From JANSYA01 sp965243385 (GTDB lineage Bacteria; Spirochaetota; Leptospiria; Leptospirales; Leptonemataceae): 64,000 nt of DNA. The stretch spans positions 248,001 through 312,000 of the forward strand of contig CBDEUV010000002.1 of the NCBI GenBank assembly GCA_965243385.1. The letters run 5' to 3'. Shown here piece by piece: positions 1-8,740 of the stretch. Below the pieces are notes generated by a model. That model saw nothing but the letters and a program-made list of their open reading frames with translations, was not told the DNA's origin and searched no databases. Numbering within the stretch: the first letter of the stretch is position 1; every line of letters starts with the position of its first letter. A program made the position numbers and the translations under genes.

Positions 1-102
1 CCGCAGTGGGTCAGCAAAAGCAACCGCAGGATTACGCCTTCTTATAGCTGGTCCGACCACTACGGCGCGTATCTGAAAATTCGAGTCGCGCAGTGCGAAT
101 AG
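1..102 (+). CDS. C-terminal end of an endonuclease/exonuclease/phosphatase-like protein (partial)
   Basis: The frame is open from the first base and stops at TAG 100-102, leaving 33 residues of a gene that begins outside the window. The fragment contains SDHYGAY, which resembles the C-terminal SDH(Y) catalytic histidine motif of the endonuclease/exonuclease/phosphatase superfamily, especially sphingomyelinase-like members. Its stop lies inside the start of the next gene (a 10-base overlap), suggesting co-transcription. With only 33 residues the family call is tentative. Confidence 0.4.
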   Translation, partial: PQWVSKSNRRITPSYSWSDHYGAYLKIRVAQCE

Positions 103-1754
103 GATCTCGGTTATTGTATCCGCTGGCATTCGCCGGCGGATGTCTGGCAGCGACGGGAGACTGGCCGTCGCAACCGGACGTTTCGTCCGAATTGTGGCCG
201 GCCTTCGCGCGCCTCGCGGCGGGCGTATCGGGGTTCGCCGTTTATTTCGCGATCGCTTTCATGCTTAGCGGCCGCGGCCGCGCGACAGACATACGCCTGA
301 ACGTTTCAGTCGGCGCAGTCCTGCGCGCGGCGGTCGCCGCGTTTTGCTTCGCGTCGGCCTTTCTCGGCCTGACCCTCAGCTGGCTGTACGACGGAAGTAT
401 TCAGTTTTTCGGAACTACAGCTGCGGCTCAGGGAATCGCTGTCGTCGCCGTAACTCTATTTATCTGCAGCCTGACCCTGCCCTTCGTCGGCACCAGCGCC
501 TTGCTCGCGCTCATGCTGCCGCTCGACGCGCGCGTCGCAGGCGGACTACGGCTCTGGCTACGTGTCTGCGCCGTCGTGATGGCTCCGGCATGTTTGATCG
601 CGTCGGTCACAGTCTGCCACGAAGCGGCCTTCGGATTCGCCTGGTTCGAATTCGGGCAATGGCTGCTGGATATTCCCGCGGCCGGGCCCTTGCTGCGGGG
701 GGTCGGCGCACGCTGGGGCGGTATGATCCCGCTGGGTTTCGCGGCGGCGCTTGCACCGCTGCTGAGCGCCGCCGTGCGATCCGCGCCGCGGGCTTTCAAG
801 AACGCGACGGCCGAATTCAGTATGCCGCGAACTGCGCTCGTCGGCCATGCTGATTTACGAATCATTCTGGCACCGCTCGTCATCTGGAGTGCGGGCTGCC
901 TCGGCGCCTATCTGTATCTCTCGCCGCCTGCGGTGCTGGCTGCGCCGGAAACGCATTCCACAAACCGCATTCGGCTGGCGCTGATCGCCGGCGTGCCGGC
1001 CGCCAGCCAGCGCAGTCCCCGCGAACGAATCGCTCTGTACCTGGCGGAGACTTTGCGGCTGCTGGAATCCACGGCGGGTCAGCCGCCGGTCGACCTGATC
1101 CTGTGGCCGGAATCAGTCGCCGACGAGAACATCGCTCTAGCGCGCAGCGTTTTGCTCCGGCGACTCCAGGAGCTGGACGTTCGGGCCGATCTGTGGACGG
1201 GCGCCCGGGCCCGGGCCCCGCAGAATCGCGCATTCAATACTCTCTACAGCCTGCGGGCCGATCGAACGCTGTACCACAAACGCCGGCTGGTTCCGTTTAC
1301 GGAACGCCTCCCCGCACCGACCGCGTTCTTTCGCTGGCTGGTGTTCGATGTACTCCAGCTGAATATCCGCAGCCGCGATCTACTGGCGCCCGGGCCGGCC
1401 CATGCGCGGACCGCTTCCAGTTTTCTCTGGCGCGGGCCGGCCGGCGAAGACATCGCCGTGCATTCCCTGATCTGTTACGAGACAGCCTTCGCGGAGCTGC
1501 GTCCGGAACCCCGGAGGCCGGGAGTTTCCGGACTCATACTAAATCCAGGCAATGAAAGCTGGTTTCAGTCGGAACTGCTCAAACGCTACACTCTACGCCA
1601 GGCCAGAACGCGCGCTCTCGAAAGCGGCCTGCCGCTCGTGCGCATTGTCAGCGACGGCTACAGCGGCGGGATCGACGGTGATGGACGGATCAAGCGCCTG
1701 GTGCGCGACGCGAGCGGAATCATAAGCATCGCGCCGGGTTCTTATAATCAGTAG
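93..1754 (+). CDS. lnt: Apolipoprotein N-acyltransferase
   Basis: Inner-membrane enzyme that adds the third acyl chain to the N-terminal cysteine of lipoproteins, the last step of lipoprotein maturation. The 553-residue protein starts with GTG. It has about six to eight hydrophobic segments in residues 1-275 and a nitrilase-type domain from about 290. The catalytic triad is visible: Glu340 in LWPES, Lys396 in YHKRRLVPFTE and Cys461 in LICYE. The length is slightly above the usual ~510. The start overlaps the stop of the preceding gene, so translation is probably coupled. Its presence fits the many lipoprotein signal peptides seen in this window. Confidence 0.85.
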   Translation: MRIGSRLLYPLAFAGGCLAATGDWPSQPDVSSELWPAFARLAAGVSGFAVYFAIAFMLSGRGRATDIRLNVSVGAVLRAAVAAFCFASAFLGLTLSWLYDGSIQFFGTTAAAQGIAVVAVTLFICSLTLPFVGTSALLALMLPLDARVAGGLRLWLRVCAVVMAPACLIASVTVCHEAAFGFAWFEFGQWLLDIPAAGPLLRGVGARWGGMIPLGFAAALAPLLSAAVRSAPRAFKNATAEFSMPRTALVGHADLRIILAPLVIWSAGCLGAYLYLSPPAVLAAPETHSTNRIRLALIAGVPAASQRSPRERIALYLAETLRLLESTAGQPPVDLILWPESVADENIALARSVLLRRLQELDVRADLWTGARARAPQNRAFNTLYSLRADRTLYHKRRLVPFTERLPAPTAFFRWLVFDVLQLNIRSRDLLAPGPAHARTASSFLWRGPAGEDIAVHSLICYETAFAELRPEPRRPGVSGLILNPGNESWFQSELLKRYTLRQARTRALESGLPLVRIVSDGYSGGIDGDGRIKRLVRDASGIISIAPGSYNQ

Positions 1755-1761
1755 CGGCCGG

Positions 1762-2802
1762 CTAACCCACCAGGAGATTCGTTGTCTTTTCCGCGAGATG
1801 AAAGCGCGCGGTCGAACCGGAGTTGAATTCCAGAAAATCGTCGACCATTCCGTCGGAAAAGATCACCCCGCCTTCCGGCATATGACTCTCGATGACCAGC
1901 TCCTGATGTTCCTGGATCTCGCCCGCGACCAGATCGGCCTGGCTCCATTTACTGCGAAAGGGTTCGCGCACCATAAACAACAGCCGACGTTCTTCCCAAT
2001 CGAGCGTGCGCTCGCGACCGCCGGAAGCCGGCCCAGAGCTATTCGCCTTCGCCTTCCGCGAAGAGCCGCCGGTTTTCGTACGCGAAGCGTGATTCGACGC
2101 GGAAGCGGTTTTCAGAAGCGGCTTGCGGGTCTCCGCCGCGACCGGATACAGGAAATCGTGGACGCCTTCAGCCATATTGTAGAGGGAACTCAACCAGCCG
2201 GTGCTGCCGGCGGGTGTCGATACGATGACGCCGCTGGAGCTATGACGCTCCGATTGCCGGCCGTGCTGAATGCTGTATCGCGCGCTGATGTGCGTGTTCG
2301 CGCCGAGAAAAAAATCGTTGAAGGCGTACAGTTTCTGGCCGTCGTTCAGATCGACGCGCCCCATCGAAATCGGCCGCGACGAGAGTTCGCCGTTTTCCAG
2401 GCGACGCAGGGCCATCGCCACTTCGCTGAAATGGAAGGGCAAGAGCACCCCGTCGAAGCGATCCGGGTCGGGATTCACGGCAAGAATGGGCTGACCGGCG
2501 AGGTATTTCGCGACGTTTACGACCAGACCGTCCTGGCCGAGGGTCAATACCAGATCGCGCGCGGCGAATTGAAAATTCGCTAAAAAACTGCGATCAATGA
2601 CCTGGAGCTGTACATCGCGCGGCAGGCTGCGTAACAGCTGGTCTTTCGCGCGCTGATAGTTCTCTTCTTCCAACTCGTAGTCGTCGAAAGACTGCCCCCG
2701 GCTCTCGACGAAGAATTTCGCCTGCGATTTAGTATTAAAGCGACGCACGCTGTCCTCGAGACGCGTGGGCCGGGTTACGACGATGATCTTTTCAATCTGC
2801 AC
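1762..2802 (-). CDS. nadK: NAD kinase family protein (divergent subfamily)
   Basis: Probable ATP-dependent NAD kinase making NADP in the cytoplasm. The longer open frame (to 2898) overlaps the SPFH gene by more than 100 bases, so I chose GTG 2802, which gives 346 residues and an 11-base overlap. The conserved second motif is clear (GVIVSTPAGSTGW, residues 191-203). The first motif reads GQDG (89-92) where canonical enzymes have GGDG; the aspartate is kept. The stretch after it (LAVNPDPDRFDGVLLPF) matches a bacterial subfamily I recall carrying the same change. Residues 230-266 form a Ser/Lys/Gly-rich insert of low complexity. It follows the SPFH gene in a two-gene operon. No strong ribosome binding site precedes the GTG. 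Confidence 0.7.
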   Translation of the reverse strand: MQIEKIIVVTRPTRLEDSVRRFNTKSQAKFFVESRGQSFDDYELEEENYQRAKDQLLRSLPRDVQLQVIDRSFLANFQFAARDLVLTLGQDGLVVNVAKYLAGQPILAVNPDPDRFDGVLLPFHFSEVAMALRRLENGELSSRPISMGRVDLNDGQKLYAFNDFFLGANTHISARYSIQHGRQSERHSSSGVIVSTPAGSTGWLSSLYNMAEGVHDFLYPVAAETRKPLLKTASASNHASRTKTGGSSRKAKANSSGPASGGRERTLDWEERRLLFMVREPFRSKWSQADLVAGEIQEHQELVIESHMPEGGVIFSDGMVDDFLEFNSGSTARFHLAEKTTNLLVG

Positions 2803-3880
2803 GGTTTTGCATGCGGTCCGTTCCAGCCAGCAAGGACTCCAGCAGATCCGGCGAAAGATTAAGCGTGCCGATTTTGTCGGCGTTCTTGACAAGTTCACCG
2901 ATGGACCGCGAAATCAATTTACGGGCGTCCATCTGATTGGCGGCGAGGACTTCGAGCAATGCAGGCGAAAGATTTCCGACGGCTTCCAATTCAAGTTTCA
3001 CCGCGTCGGCCCGGGCCCGGGCTTCCGCCAGACTATTGCGGGAATGCTGCTCGACGAATTTTTCGCGCTGCGCTTCGCGCTGGATTTCCGCGGCGAGCGC
3101 TTCTTCCGCGATTTCGTTGCGTTTGCGCTGCACGGAAGCCTCCGCGTCCATGCGCGCCTCCTCGACCAGCTTCTGTTTTTCCTGCACGGAAATTTCGGCG
3201 TTCATCTGTTCTTCGCGGATCTGGCGGTTTTTTTCTTCGACGGCGATCTGCGTCTTGAGTTCATTCTCTTTGATCACCCGCTCCTGCTCGACGGCGAAAT
3301 TGCGACGGGTGTAAATCGCGTCGTCGGCCTCTTTTAGCAGATCTTCGCGCGCCGCCGCTTCTAAGGCCCGCGCGATTTCCGGAGTGGGATTGATGCTGAG
3401 AATCGAAAAGTCCAGGATTTCCAGACCCAGTTCTTTTAGAATCGGCGCATCGCCGACCCGCTCGCGGACGAAGCTTACCAGTTCGGGCGCGGAGGTCAGC
3501 GCGGTCCGTAAATCCATCATTTGCAACTTTTCGCGCAGAATCACCTGCACCTGATTCGTGAGGCGCGTCGGCAACGCTTCCAGTCCGTCACCGACGTAGC
3601 GTCCCTGCACGTCGACGGTGAAATCCAGCATGCGCGCCAGTCGCGGCGCATCGCTGACCCGATAGGTGATCTGTCCCTGTACGTCGATGGTCTGAAAATC
3701 GTTTGTGCTTTCTTTAAAGATAAACGGAGCATCGCGACTTTCGGCCGGCACGATTACCAGACTGGCCGAAGGAGCGTAATACAAAAACGAAAGGCCGGCT
3801 CCCTGACGTACGATCTCGCCTTTGCGAAACAAGATCACATAATCCGACGGTTTGGCTTTGATATAACGTATTCCGAGCAT
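2792..3880 (-). CDS. SPFH/Band 7 domain protein (flotillin-like)
   Basis: Membrane-associated scaffold-type protein of the stomatin/prohibitin/flotillin superfamily, 362 residues. Residues 10-180 look like a Band 7 domain (for example the DVQGQITYRVSD stretch and the helix-rich LREKLQMMDLRTAL). Residues 180-300 are highly charged and predicted coiled coil (repeated Glu/Lys/Gln/Arg). The C-terminus has further helices. There is no clear N-terminal transmembrane segment; LSFLYYAPSASLVIV is only weakly hydrophobic, so it may be peripheral. It is the first gene of an operon with the NAD kinase and is divergent from the ABC transporter at 4016. The precise role is unknown. Confidence 0.75.
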   Translation of the reverse strand: MLGIRYIKAKPSDYVILFRKGEIVRQGAGLSFLYYAPSASLVIVPAESRDAPFIFKESTNDFQTIDVQGQITYRVSDAPRLARMLDFTVDVQGRYVGDGLEALPTRLTNQVQVILREKLQMMDLRTALTSAPELVSFVRERVGDAPILKELGLEILDFSILSINPTPEIARALEAAAREDLLKEADDAIYTRRNFAVEQERVIKENELKTQIAVEEKNRQIREEQMNAEISVQEKQKLVEEARMDAEASVQRKRNEIAEEALAAEIQREAQREKFVEQHSRNSLAEARARADAVKLELEAVGNLSPALLEVLAANQMDARKLISRSIGELVKNADKIGTLNLSPDLLESLLAGTDRMQNRAD

Positions 3881-4015
3881 GCCTTCGAAGATTGTTTCGT
3901 CTCAGACGCTCTGGCAAGCCTTTTTCAATTGCGGGCCGGCGGCTATGACCGTCGTCAGCTTTCTTCCGGCGAAATTCGGTTGATCGCGAAAAAGAGCGGC
4001 GCTTTATCTGGTTGC
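3881..4015. promoter_or_regulatory. Divergent intergenic region between SPFH and ABC exporter operons
   Basis: These 135 bp separate the divergent starts at 3880 (minus) and 4016 (plus) and must hold both promoters, unless they lie inside the genes. I see no convincing -35/-10 pair and no strong ribosome binding site for the ATG at 4016. The plus frame is open upstream to 3521, but that part overlaps the SPFH gene and has no homology I recognise. Confidence 0.4.
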
Positions 4016-4756
4016 ATGGCGCGTTCCACACGTCCAAAAGCTCCGGCGGCCGAGCCGGTCTTTCGCGGTCGCGGTCTGACCCGGATCTATCGAATGGGCG
4101 AAGTCACAGTCGCGGCGCTCCGCGGAGTGGACGTGGATCTATTCGCGGGCGAATTCGTGGTGATTCTCGGACCCTCCGGCAGCGGCAAGTCCACGTTGTT
4201 AAATATACTCGGCGGCCTCGACAGCGCGACGGACGGCGAGATTTATTATGCGGGCGACCAGGCGTTGCACTCGGCGAACGAAAGCGAATTGACCCACTAT
4301 CGCCGCGAACACATCGGCTTCGTCTTTCAATTTTATAATCTGATTCCGGGCTTAACTGCCGCTGAAAACGTACGCCTGGCGACGGAGGTCAGCCGCAGTC
4401 CGCTGCCCCCGGAAGAGGCCCTGGCGCTGGTCGGTTTACAATCCCGGCAGGATCACTTTCCGGCGCAAATGTCGGGAGGCGAACAGCAGCGCGTGGCCAT
4501 CGCCCGGGGCATCGCCAAGCGGCCGGACGTGCTGTTTTGCGACGAACCCACGGGCGCTCTCGACCAGGCGACGGGCAAACTGGTGCTTGAGGCCCTGCTG
4601 GAAGTCAACCAGGAGCTGGGGACCACGGTGGTGATCATCACGCACAACGCTTCGATCGCGGGTATGGCCGACCGCGTACTGTACATGGCCGACGGGATGA
4701 TCGAAAAGACCGTGCGCAATCGCCGGAAAAAACAACCGTCGGAGATTGAATGGTAG
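4016..4756 (+). CDS. ABC transporter ATP-binding protein, LolD/MacB type
   Basis: ATPase of an MacB/LolCDE-type exporter, 246 residues from ATG 4016. Walker A is GPSGSGKST (52-60), the Q-loop is FVFQFYNL, the signature is MSGGEQQRVAIARG and Walker B is VLFCDEPTGALD; all are intact. A longer frame from 3521 exists, but its extra part lies antisense to the SPFH gene and is rejected. The permease starts 6 bp after its stop and an HlyD-like adaptor follows, so the three encode one complex. The substrate is unknown; family members move lipoproteins, peptides or macrolides across the envelope. Confidence 0.9.
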   Translation: MARSTRPKAPAAEPVFRGRGLTRIYRMGEVTVAALRGVDVDLFAGEFVVILGPSGSGKSTLLNILGGLDSATDGEIYYAGDQALHSANESELTHYRREHIGFVFQFYNLIPGLTAAENVRLATEVSRSPLPPEEALALVGLQSRQDHFPAQMSGGEQQRVAIARGIAKRPDVLFCDEPTGALDQATGKLVLEALLEVNQELGTTVVIITHNASIAGMADRVLYMADGMIEKTVRNRRKKQPSEIEW

Positions 4757-4762
4757 CGGACG

Positions 4763-7231
4763 ATGCAGGCGATCGATCTCAAAGTCCTCCGCGACCTCAC
4801 GCGGCTGAAGGCGCAAATCGCGACGATTGCGCTGGTCGTCGCGAGCGGTATCGCGACATTTGTTTCTTCGCTGAGCACCTACTCGAGTTTGCTGCTGGCC
4901 CGCGACGCATTCTATCGTGAGTCGCGCTTCGCGAACGCCTTCGCCGATCTACGCCGGGCGCCGCTGACTCTGGGCGATCGCGTCGCCGACGTCGCGGGGG
5001 TGAGCGTCTTCGAATTGCGTATCGTCCAGGATTCGCTGCTCGATCTACCGGACGCCGGCGAGCCGGTGATCGGGCGCTTCATATCGTTGCCGGAGGGCCG
5101 CCAGCCCGCGCTGAATCGGGTACAGCTGCAATCGGGACGGATGCCGGACCCGTCGTCTCTGGACGAGGTGCTGGTGAGCCAGGGCTTCGCAAAGGCGAAC
5201 GCCTTTCGACCCGGCGACAGCATCGCCGCGCTCTTTCAGGGCCGTTATCGCCGTCTGCGCATAACCGGCACGGCGGTTTCGCCGGAGTATATCTACGCCT
5301 TTCGCGGTTCGACGCCCTTTCCGGACGATGAACACTTCGGCGTGTTCTGGGCGCCGCGACCGGCACTGGCCGCGGCCACCGACATGGAAGGCGCTTTTAA
5401 CTCGGTGTCCGTGTTGTATACGCCGTCCGCATCGCCATCGACGGTTCTGGCGGATCTCGATCGATTGCTGAAACCCTACGGCGGGATCAACGCCTACGAT
5501 CGCGAGGACCAGGCTTCGAATATTTTTATTCGAAACGAAATCGAACAGAATCGCATCATGGCCTTTGTGATTCCAGCGATCTTTCTGGGGGTCGCCGCGT
5601 TTTTGATCAACGTGGTCATCACCCGGCTCGTACAAACCCAGCGCGGGCAGATCGCCGTACTCAAGGCGCTGGGTTATTACGATCGGGACGTCGCGCTGCA
5701 CTACGCGAAACTGATCAGCGCGATGATCGCCCCCGGGGCCCTGATCGGGGTCGCCCTGGGAGCCTGGCTTGGTTCTTTAAACACGGAAGTCTACCGGCAG
5801 TTCATTCATTTTCCGGCGCTGCATTTCGTACTGGATCCGGCGGTCGTGGTCGTCGGCGTCGCGATCAGTCTCCTGGCGGCGCTGGCCGGCGGCGGCGGAG
5901 TATTGTATCGCGTACTCAAAACGCCGCCCGCCGAAGCCATGCAACCCCCGGCGCCGCCGCGGTATCGCGCGGGCCTGATGGAACGCCTGGGCCTCGCGCC
6001 GCATTTGAGTGTCAGTGTGCGCCTGGCCGTACGCAATCTGGCCAATCGCCCGCTGCGGACCGGCTTCTCGCTTCTGGGAATCAGCGCCGCGATATTGATC
6101 GTTCTACTCGGCCTCTTCTGGGGCGATACCCTCGACCACCTGTTTCACGTACATTTCAGCCTGAACAGCCGCGACGACGCCACGGTCAGCTTCCAGACCG
6201 CTCTGCCGGAGCGCAGCCTGCGCGAAATCGAAAGATATCCGGGGGTGCTGTACGCCGAAGGGTATCGAACGCTGGGCGTCCGACTGCACGCCGGACATCG
6301 CTCCGAAAAAACCGTAATCACGGGTTATCCCGCCAACGCGCGCCTGCGGATTCTGCGTGATCGGGATCTGAAGCGGATTCCGCTGCCGGCCGGCGGCCTG
6401 GTCATCAGCAGCACTCTTGCCGAAAAACTCCAGGTGCGGGCGGGCCAGCGGCTCGCAGTCGAAACCCTGCTCGCCGCCGATCAATGGAAAATTCATCCGT
6501 CCGGAACAAACGCCCCCGTTCCCGCAAACGCGCCGAAGCCCCCGGAGATCTCGGGCGACAGGCAAGCGGAAGATGCCGCGCCTTCCACCCGAATCGTACT
6601 GCCGATCACCGGCGTCGCGGAAGAGTTAATCGGCGGCGGCGCGTACATGGAGCAGGATGCCCTGCGCCGACTGCTCGGCGAAGGCCGTAGTTTTAATCTG
6701 GTCGCCATTCAAAGCGACCCGGCTCTCGCCGCTCTGATGTACGCGCGGTTGCAGGAGGCGCCGCAGGTGGAGTCGGTGACGACTCGCGAAGCCGGACTGC
6801 GGCTATTCAAAGAGACGTCCGCGGGCATGATCCTGGTCGTCGCCACGATCATCGTCAGCTTCGCGCTGTGCATCGCGTTCGCGGTCGTCTACAATACCGC
6901 GCGGGTTTCGTTTTCGGAACGCGCCTGGGAGCTCGCGACTTTACGCATCCTGGGTTTTACCCGGACCGAAGTCTTTCGGGTGCTTACCTGGGAACTCGCG
7001 CTCCAGACCGCTCCGGCTCTCTTACCCGGCTGCGTGCTGGGTTATCTCTTTGTTACGGCGCTACTGGAATCGATGCCGGTCGAAGGCATGCGCTTTCTCG
7101 TGATCATTTCCCTGTCCAGCTACGCTCTGGCGATCGTGGTCGTCGTCGGGGCCGGCGTGATCAGCGCGCTATTGATTCGTCGACGGGTCGACCGGCTGGA
7201 TCTGGTCGCCGTCTTAAAAACCCGTGAGTAA
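4763..7231 (+). CDS. FtsX-like ABC transporter permease
   Basis: Membrane subunit of the exporter, 822 residues. An N-terminal transmembrane helix (about 18-40) is followed by a periplasmic MacB-like domain. A first FtsX domain with three helices sits at about 270-385, then a second unit starts with a helix near 430-455, a second periplasmic region and a final FtsX domain (about 690-815). This duplicated arrangement is that of large single-polypeptide FtsX permeases (DevC/YbhR-like and LolE-fused forms) that work as homodimers. It lies between its ATPase and adaptor genes with 6-bp gaps on both sides. Confidence 0.88.
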   Translation: MQAIDLKVLRDLTRLKAQIATIALVVASGIATFVSSLSTYSSLLLARDAFYRESRFANAFADLRRAPLTLGDRVADVAGVSVFELRIVQDSLLDLPDAGEPVIGRFISLPEGRQPALNRVQLQSGRMPDPSSLDEVLVSQGFAKANAFRPGDSIAALFQGRYRRLRITGTAVSPEYIYAFRGSTPFPDDEHFGVFWAPRPALAAATDMEGAFNSVSVLYTPSASPSTVLADLDRLLKPYGGINAYDREDQASNIFIRNEIEQNRIMAFVIPAIFLGVAAFLINVVITRLVQTQRGQIAVLKALGYYDRDVALHYAKLISAMIAPGALIGVALGAWLGSLNTEVYRQFIHFPALHFVLDPAVVVVGVAISLLAALAGGGGVLYRVLKTPPAEAMQPPAPPRYRAGLMERLGLAPHLSVSVRLAVRNLANRPLRTGFSLLGISAAILIVLLGLFWGDTLDHLFHVHFSLNSRDDATVSFQTALPERSLREIERYPGVLYAEGYRTLGVRLHAGHRSEKTVITGYPANARLRILRDRDLKRIPLPAGGLVISSTLAEKLQVRAGQRLAVETLLAADQWKIHPSGTNAPVPANAPKPPEISGDRQAEDAAPSTRIVLPITGVAEELIGGGAYMEQDALRRLLGEGRSFNLVAIQSDPALAALMYARLQEAPQVESVTTREAGLRLFKETSAGMILVVATIIVSFALCIAFAVVYNTARVSFSERAWELATLRILGFTRTEVFRVLTWELALQTAPALLPGCVLGYLFVTALLESMPVEGMRFLVIISLSSYALAIVVVVGAGVISALLIRRRVDRLDLVAVLKTRE

Positions 7232-7237
7232 TAAACT

Positions 7238-8158
7238 ATGAACCTGGATTTTCTGCACAACAAACGATTCTGGATTTACGCGCTCAGCGCCGTCGCCGTG
7301 CTCGCGCTGCTCTTTCTCTTGTTCCGACCGCAGCGGCTGGCCGTGGAAACGGCGCCGGTGGTGCGGGGTCCCTTTCAGGAAATTCTGACCGAAGACGGCG
7401 CGACCCGCGTGCGCGAAAAATTCACGCTACTGGCTCCGGTCAGCGGCGTCCTGCAGCGACTGACCGTGCATCCCGGAGACCGGGTTCGTCGCGGGCAACG
7501 AGTGGCCGTGATCTTGTGGGACCAGCCCCGACCGGTGCGCGCGCCGACCGCCGGCAGCGTACTGCGTGTACATCGCGAAGACGCCGGGCCGATCGAGATG
7601 GGTGCACCGCTGCTCGAAATCGGCGATCCCGCTTCGCTTGAAGTGGTAGTGGATCTACTCACCGCCGACGCCGTCCGGGTGCGGCCCGGTACTCCGGTGC
7701 GCATCGGTCGCTGGGGCGGGCAACAGGAGCTGGCGGGGACCGTTCGGCGCATTGAACCCTCCGCGTTCACAAAGATATCGGCGCTGGGCGTCGAAGAACA
7801 GCGGGTCAACGCCCTGGTGGAGATTACCTCGCCCGCCGAAGACTGGCTGCATCTCGGGGATAATTTTCGAGTCGAGTGTACGCTGATTCTTTCCAGCGCC
7901 GAAGATGTTCTGCAGGTTCCGTCGGGAGCCGTATTTCGTTCCGGCGACGATTGGGCCGTCTTTCGGGTGGACGGCGATGGAATCGCCAGGGAAACCCTGA
8001 TTCAGCTGGCCGGGCGCAATCCCACCTCCGTGGCTCTGCAGGCAGAGCGTTCCGAGAACGAAGCAGACCCCGGCGACGACGCCCTGCAGGCCGGCGAGAC
8101 GGTAATAGTCTACCCCGGTGGAGAAATTGAGGACGGAACCCCCGTCAGCCCGCTTTGA
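7238..8158 (+). CDS. HlyD/MacA-type periplasmic adaptor
   Basis: Membrane-fusion protein of 306 residues. It has a signal anchor at about 11-30 and a barrel-sandwich (lipoyl-like) hybrid domain whose halves are around PVSGVLQRLTVHPGDRVRRG and RAPTAGSVLRV. The two halves are close together, so the alpha-helical hairpin typical of MacA is nearly absent. A beta-barrel domain and a membrane-proximal domain (LQVPSGAVF near 225) follow. It is the last gene of the ABC exporter operon. The short hairpin implies it either contacts no TolC-like channel or does so differently. Confidence 0.82.
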   Translation: MNLDFLHNKRFWIYALSAVAVLALLFLLFRPQRLAVETAPVVRGPFQEILTEDGATRVREKFTLLAPVSGVLQRLTVHPGDRVRRGQRVAVILWDQPRPVRAPTAGSVLRVHREDAGPIEMGAPLLEIGDPASLEVVVDLLTADAVRVRPGTPVRIGRWGGQQELAGTVRRIEPSAFTKISALGVEEQRVNALVEITSPAEDWLHLGDNFRVECTLILSSAEDVLQVPSGAVFRSGDDWAVFRVDGDGIARETLIQLAGRNPTSVALQAERSENEADPGDDALQAGETVIVYPGGEIEDGTPVSPL

Positions 8159-8259
8159 AGGCCAAATTTAGGGTCCTGCGCCGCCGGAGAAACGATTGCC
8201 GTTCCTTCCGGAATAAATTAACTGGTCTGTGGAATATGCATACCTGATGATTTCGCGTC

Positions 8260-8284
8260 TTGCGCGTGGATCAGCAGCGCGCAA
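8260..8284 (+). promoter_or_regulatory. Hairpin directly upstream of the RRM gene ribosome binding site
   Basis: TTGCGCG (8260-8266) and CGCGCAA (8278-8284) form a perfect 7-bp stem around an 11-base loop. The last A of the stem is the first base of the probable ribosome binding site AAGGA (8284-8288), 10 bases before ATG 8299. The placement could let the structure control translation, for example by temperature. The geometry is seen in the sequence; the function is inference. Confidence 0.45.
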
Positions 8285-8298
8285 AGGATTAAGAAGAG

Positions 8299-8565
8299 AT
8301 GGCTAAAAAATTATTTGTGGGCGGCCTCAGCTGGGGTACGACGGACGACGGTCTCCGAGCTGCGATGGAACGTTTCGGCAGCCTGCAGGAAGTGAAAGTG
8401 ATAACGGATCGCGACACGGGCCGGTCTCGCGGTTTCGGATTCGTAACTTTCGATGACGCAAGCGCGGCGGACCAGGCGATCGCGGAAATGGACGGAACGG
8501 AGCTCGACGGACGTTCGATCAAAGTGAACGAAGCCCAGGAAAAGCGCCCCCGCAATAGATACTAA
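8299..8565 (+). CDS. Small RRM-domain RNA-binding protein
   Basis: An 88-residue protein made of a single RNA recognition motif. RNP2 is LFVGGL (5-10) and RNP1 is RSRGFGFVTF (42-51), with the aromatic residues needed for RNA stacking. Bacterial proteins of this kind (Rbp family in cyanobacteria, spirochaetes and others) are often cold-induced and bind RNA in the cytoplasm; this is family knowledge. It stands alone and is closed by a strong terminator at 8615. The hairpin at its ribosome binding site hints at post-transcriptional control. Confidence 0.92.
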   Translation: MAKKLFVGGLSWGTTDDGLRAAMERFGSLQEVKVITDRDTGRSRGFGFVTFDDASAADQAIAEMDGTELDGRSIKVNEAQEKRPRNRY

Positions 8566-8614
8566 TCGCCGGATTCCCGGCAGCGGAGATTCACGCAATC
8601 TCCCGTAAAAAAAT

Positions 8615-8648
8615 AAAAGCGGCCCCGCAATCAGGGCCGCTTTTTTTA
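8615..8648. terminator. Bidirectional rho-independent terminator
   Basis: AAAAGCGGCCC (8615-8625) pairs perfectly with GGGCCGC plus TTTT (8634-8644) around an 8-base loop, followed by a run of seven T and preceded by an A-rich run. It lies between the convergent RRM (plus) and OmpA-like (minus) genes and can serve both. Confidence 0.9.
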
Positions 8649-8653
8649 TGTAA

Positions 8654-8696
8654 GCAACTTCACGAAGTGAAGTTGCGAACTCCGCCGCAGGCGGAG
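8654..8696. repeat. Two adjacent perfect hairpins (REP-like)
   Basis: The first hairpin is GCAACTTCAC / GTGAAGTTGC (8654-8676), a 10-bp stem with a 3-base loop. The second is CTCCGCC / GGCGGAG (8680-8696), 7 bp with loop GCA. They follow the terminator immediately and precede the OmpA stop at 8741. Neither has a T-run, so they are not ordinary terminators. They may be mobile palindromic units or messenger 3' end stabilisers. Confidence 0.6.
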
Positions 8697-8740
8697 AAGT
8701 GATCGATTCACGATCCCGCGAATCCTGCCCGCAAGGCCGC

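Noticed and set aside
3521..4015. Upstream extension of the ABC ATPase frame
   Set aside because: Overlaps the SPFH gene in antisense and precedes the normal ATPase start; no homology.
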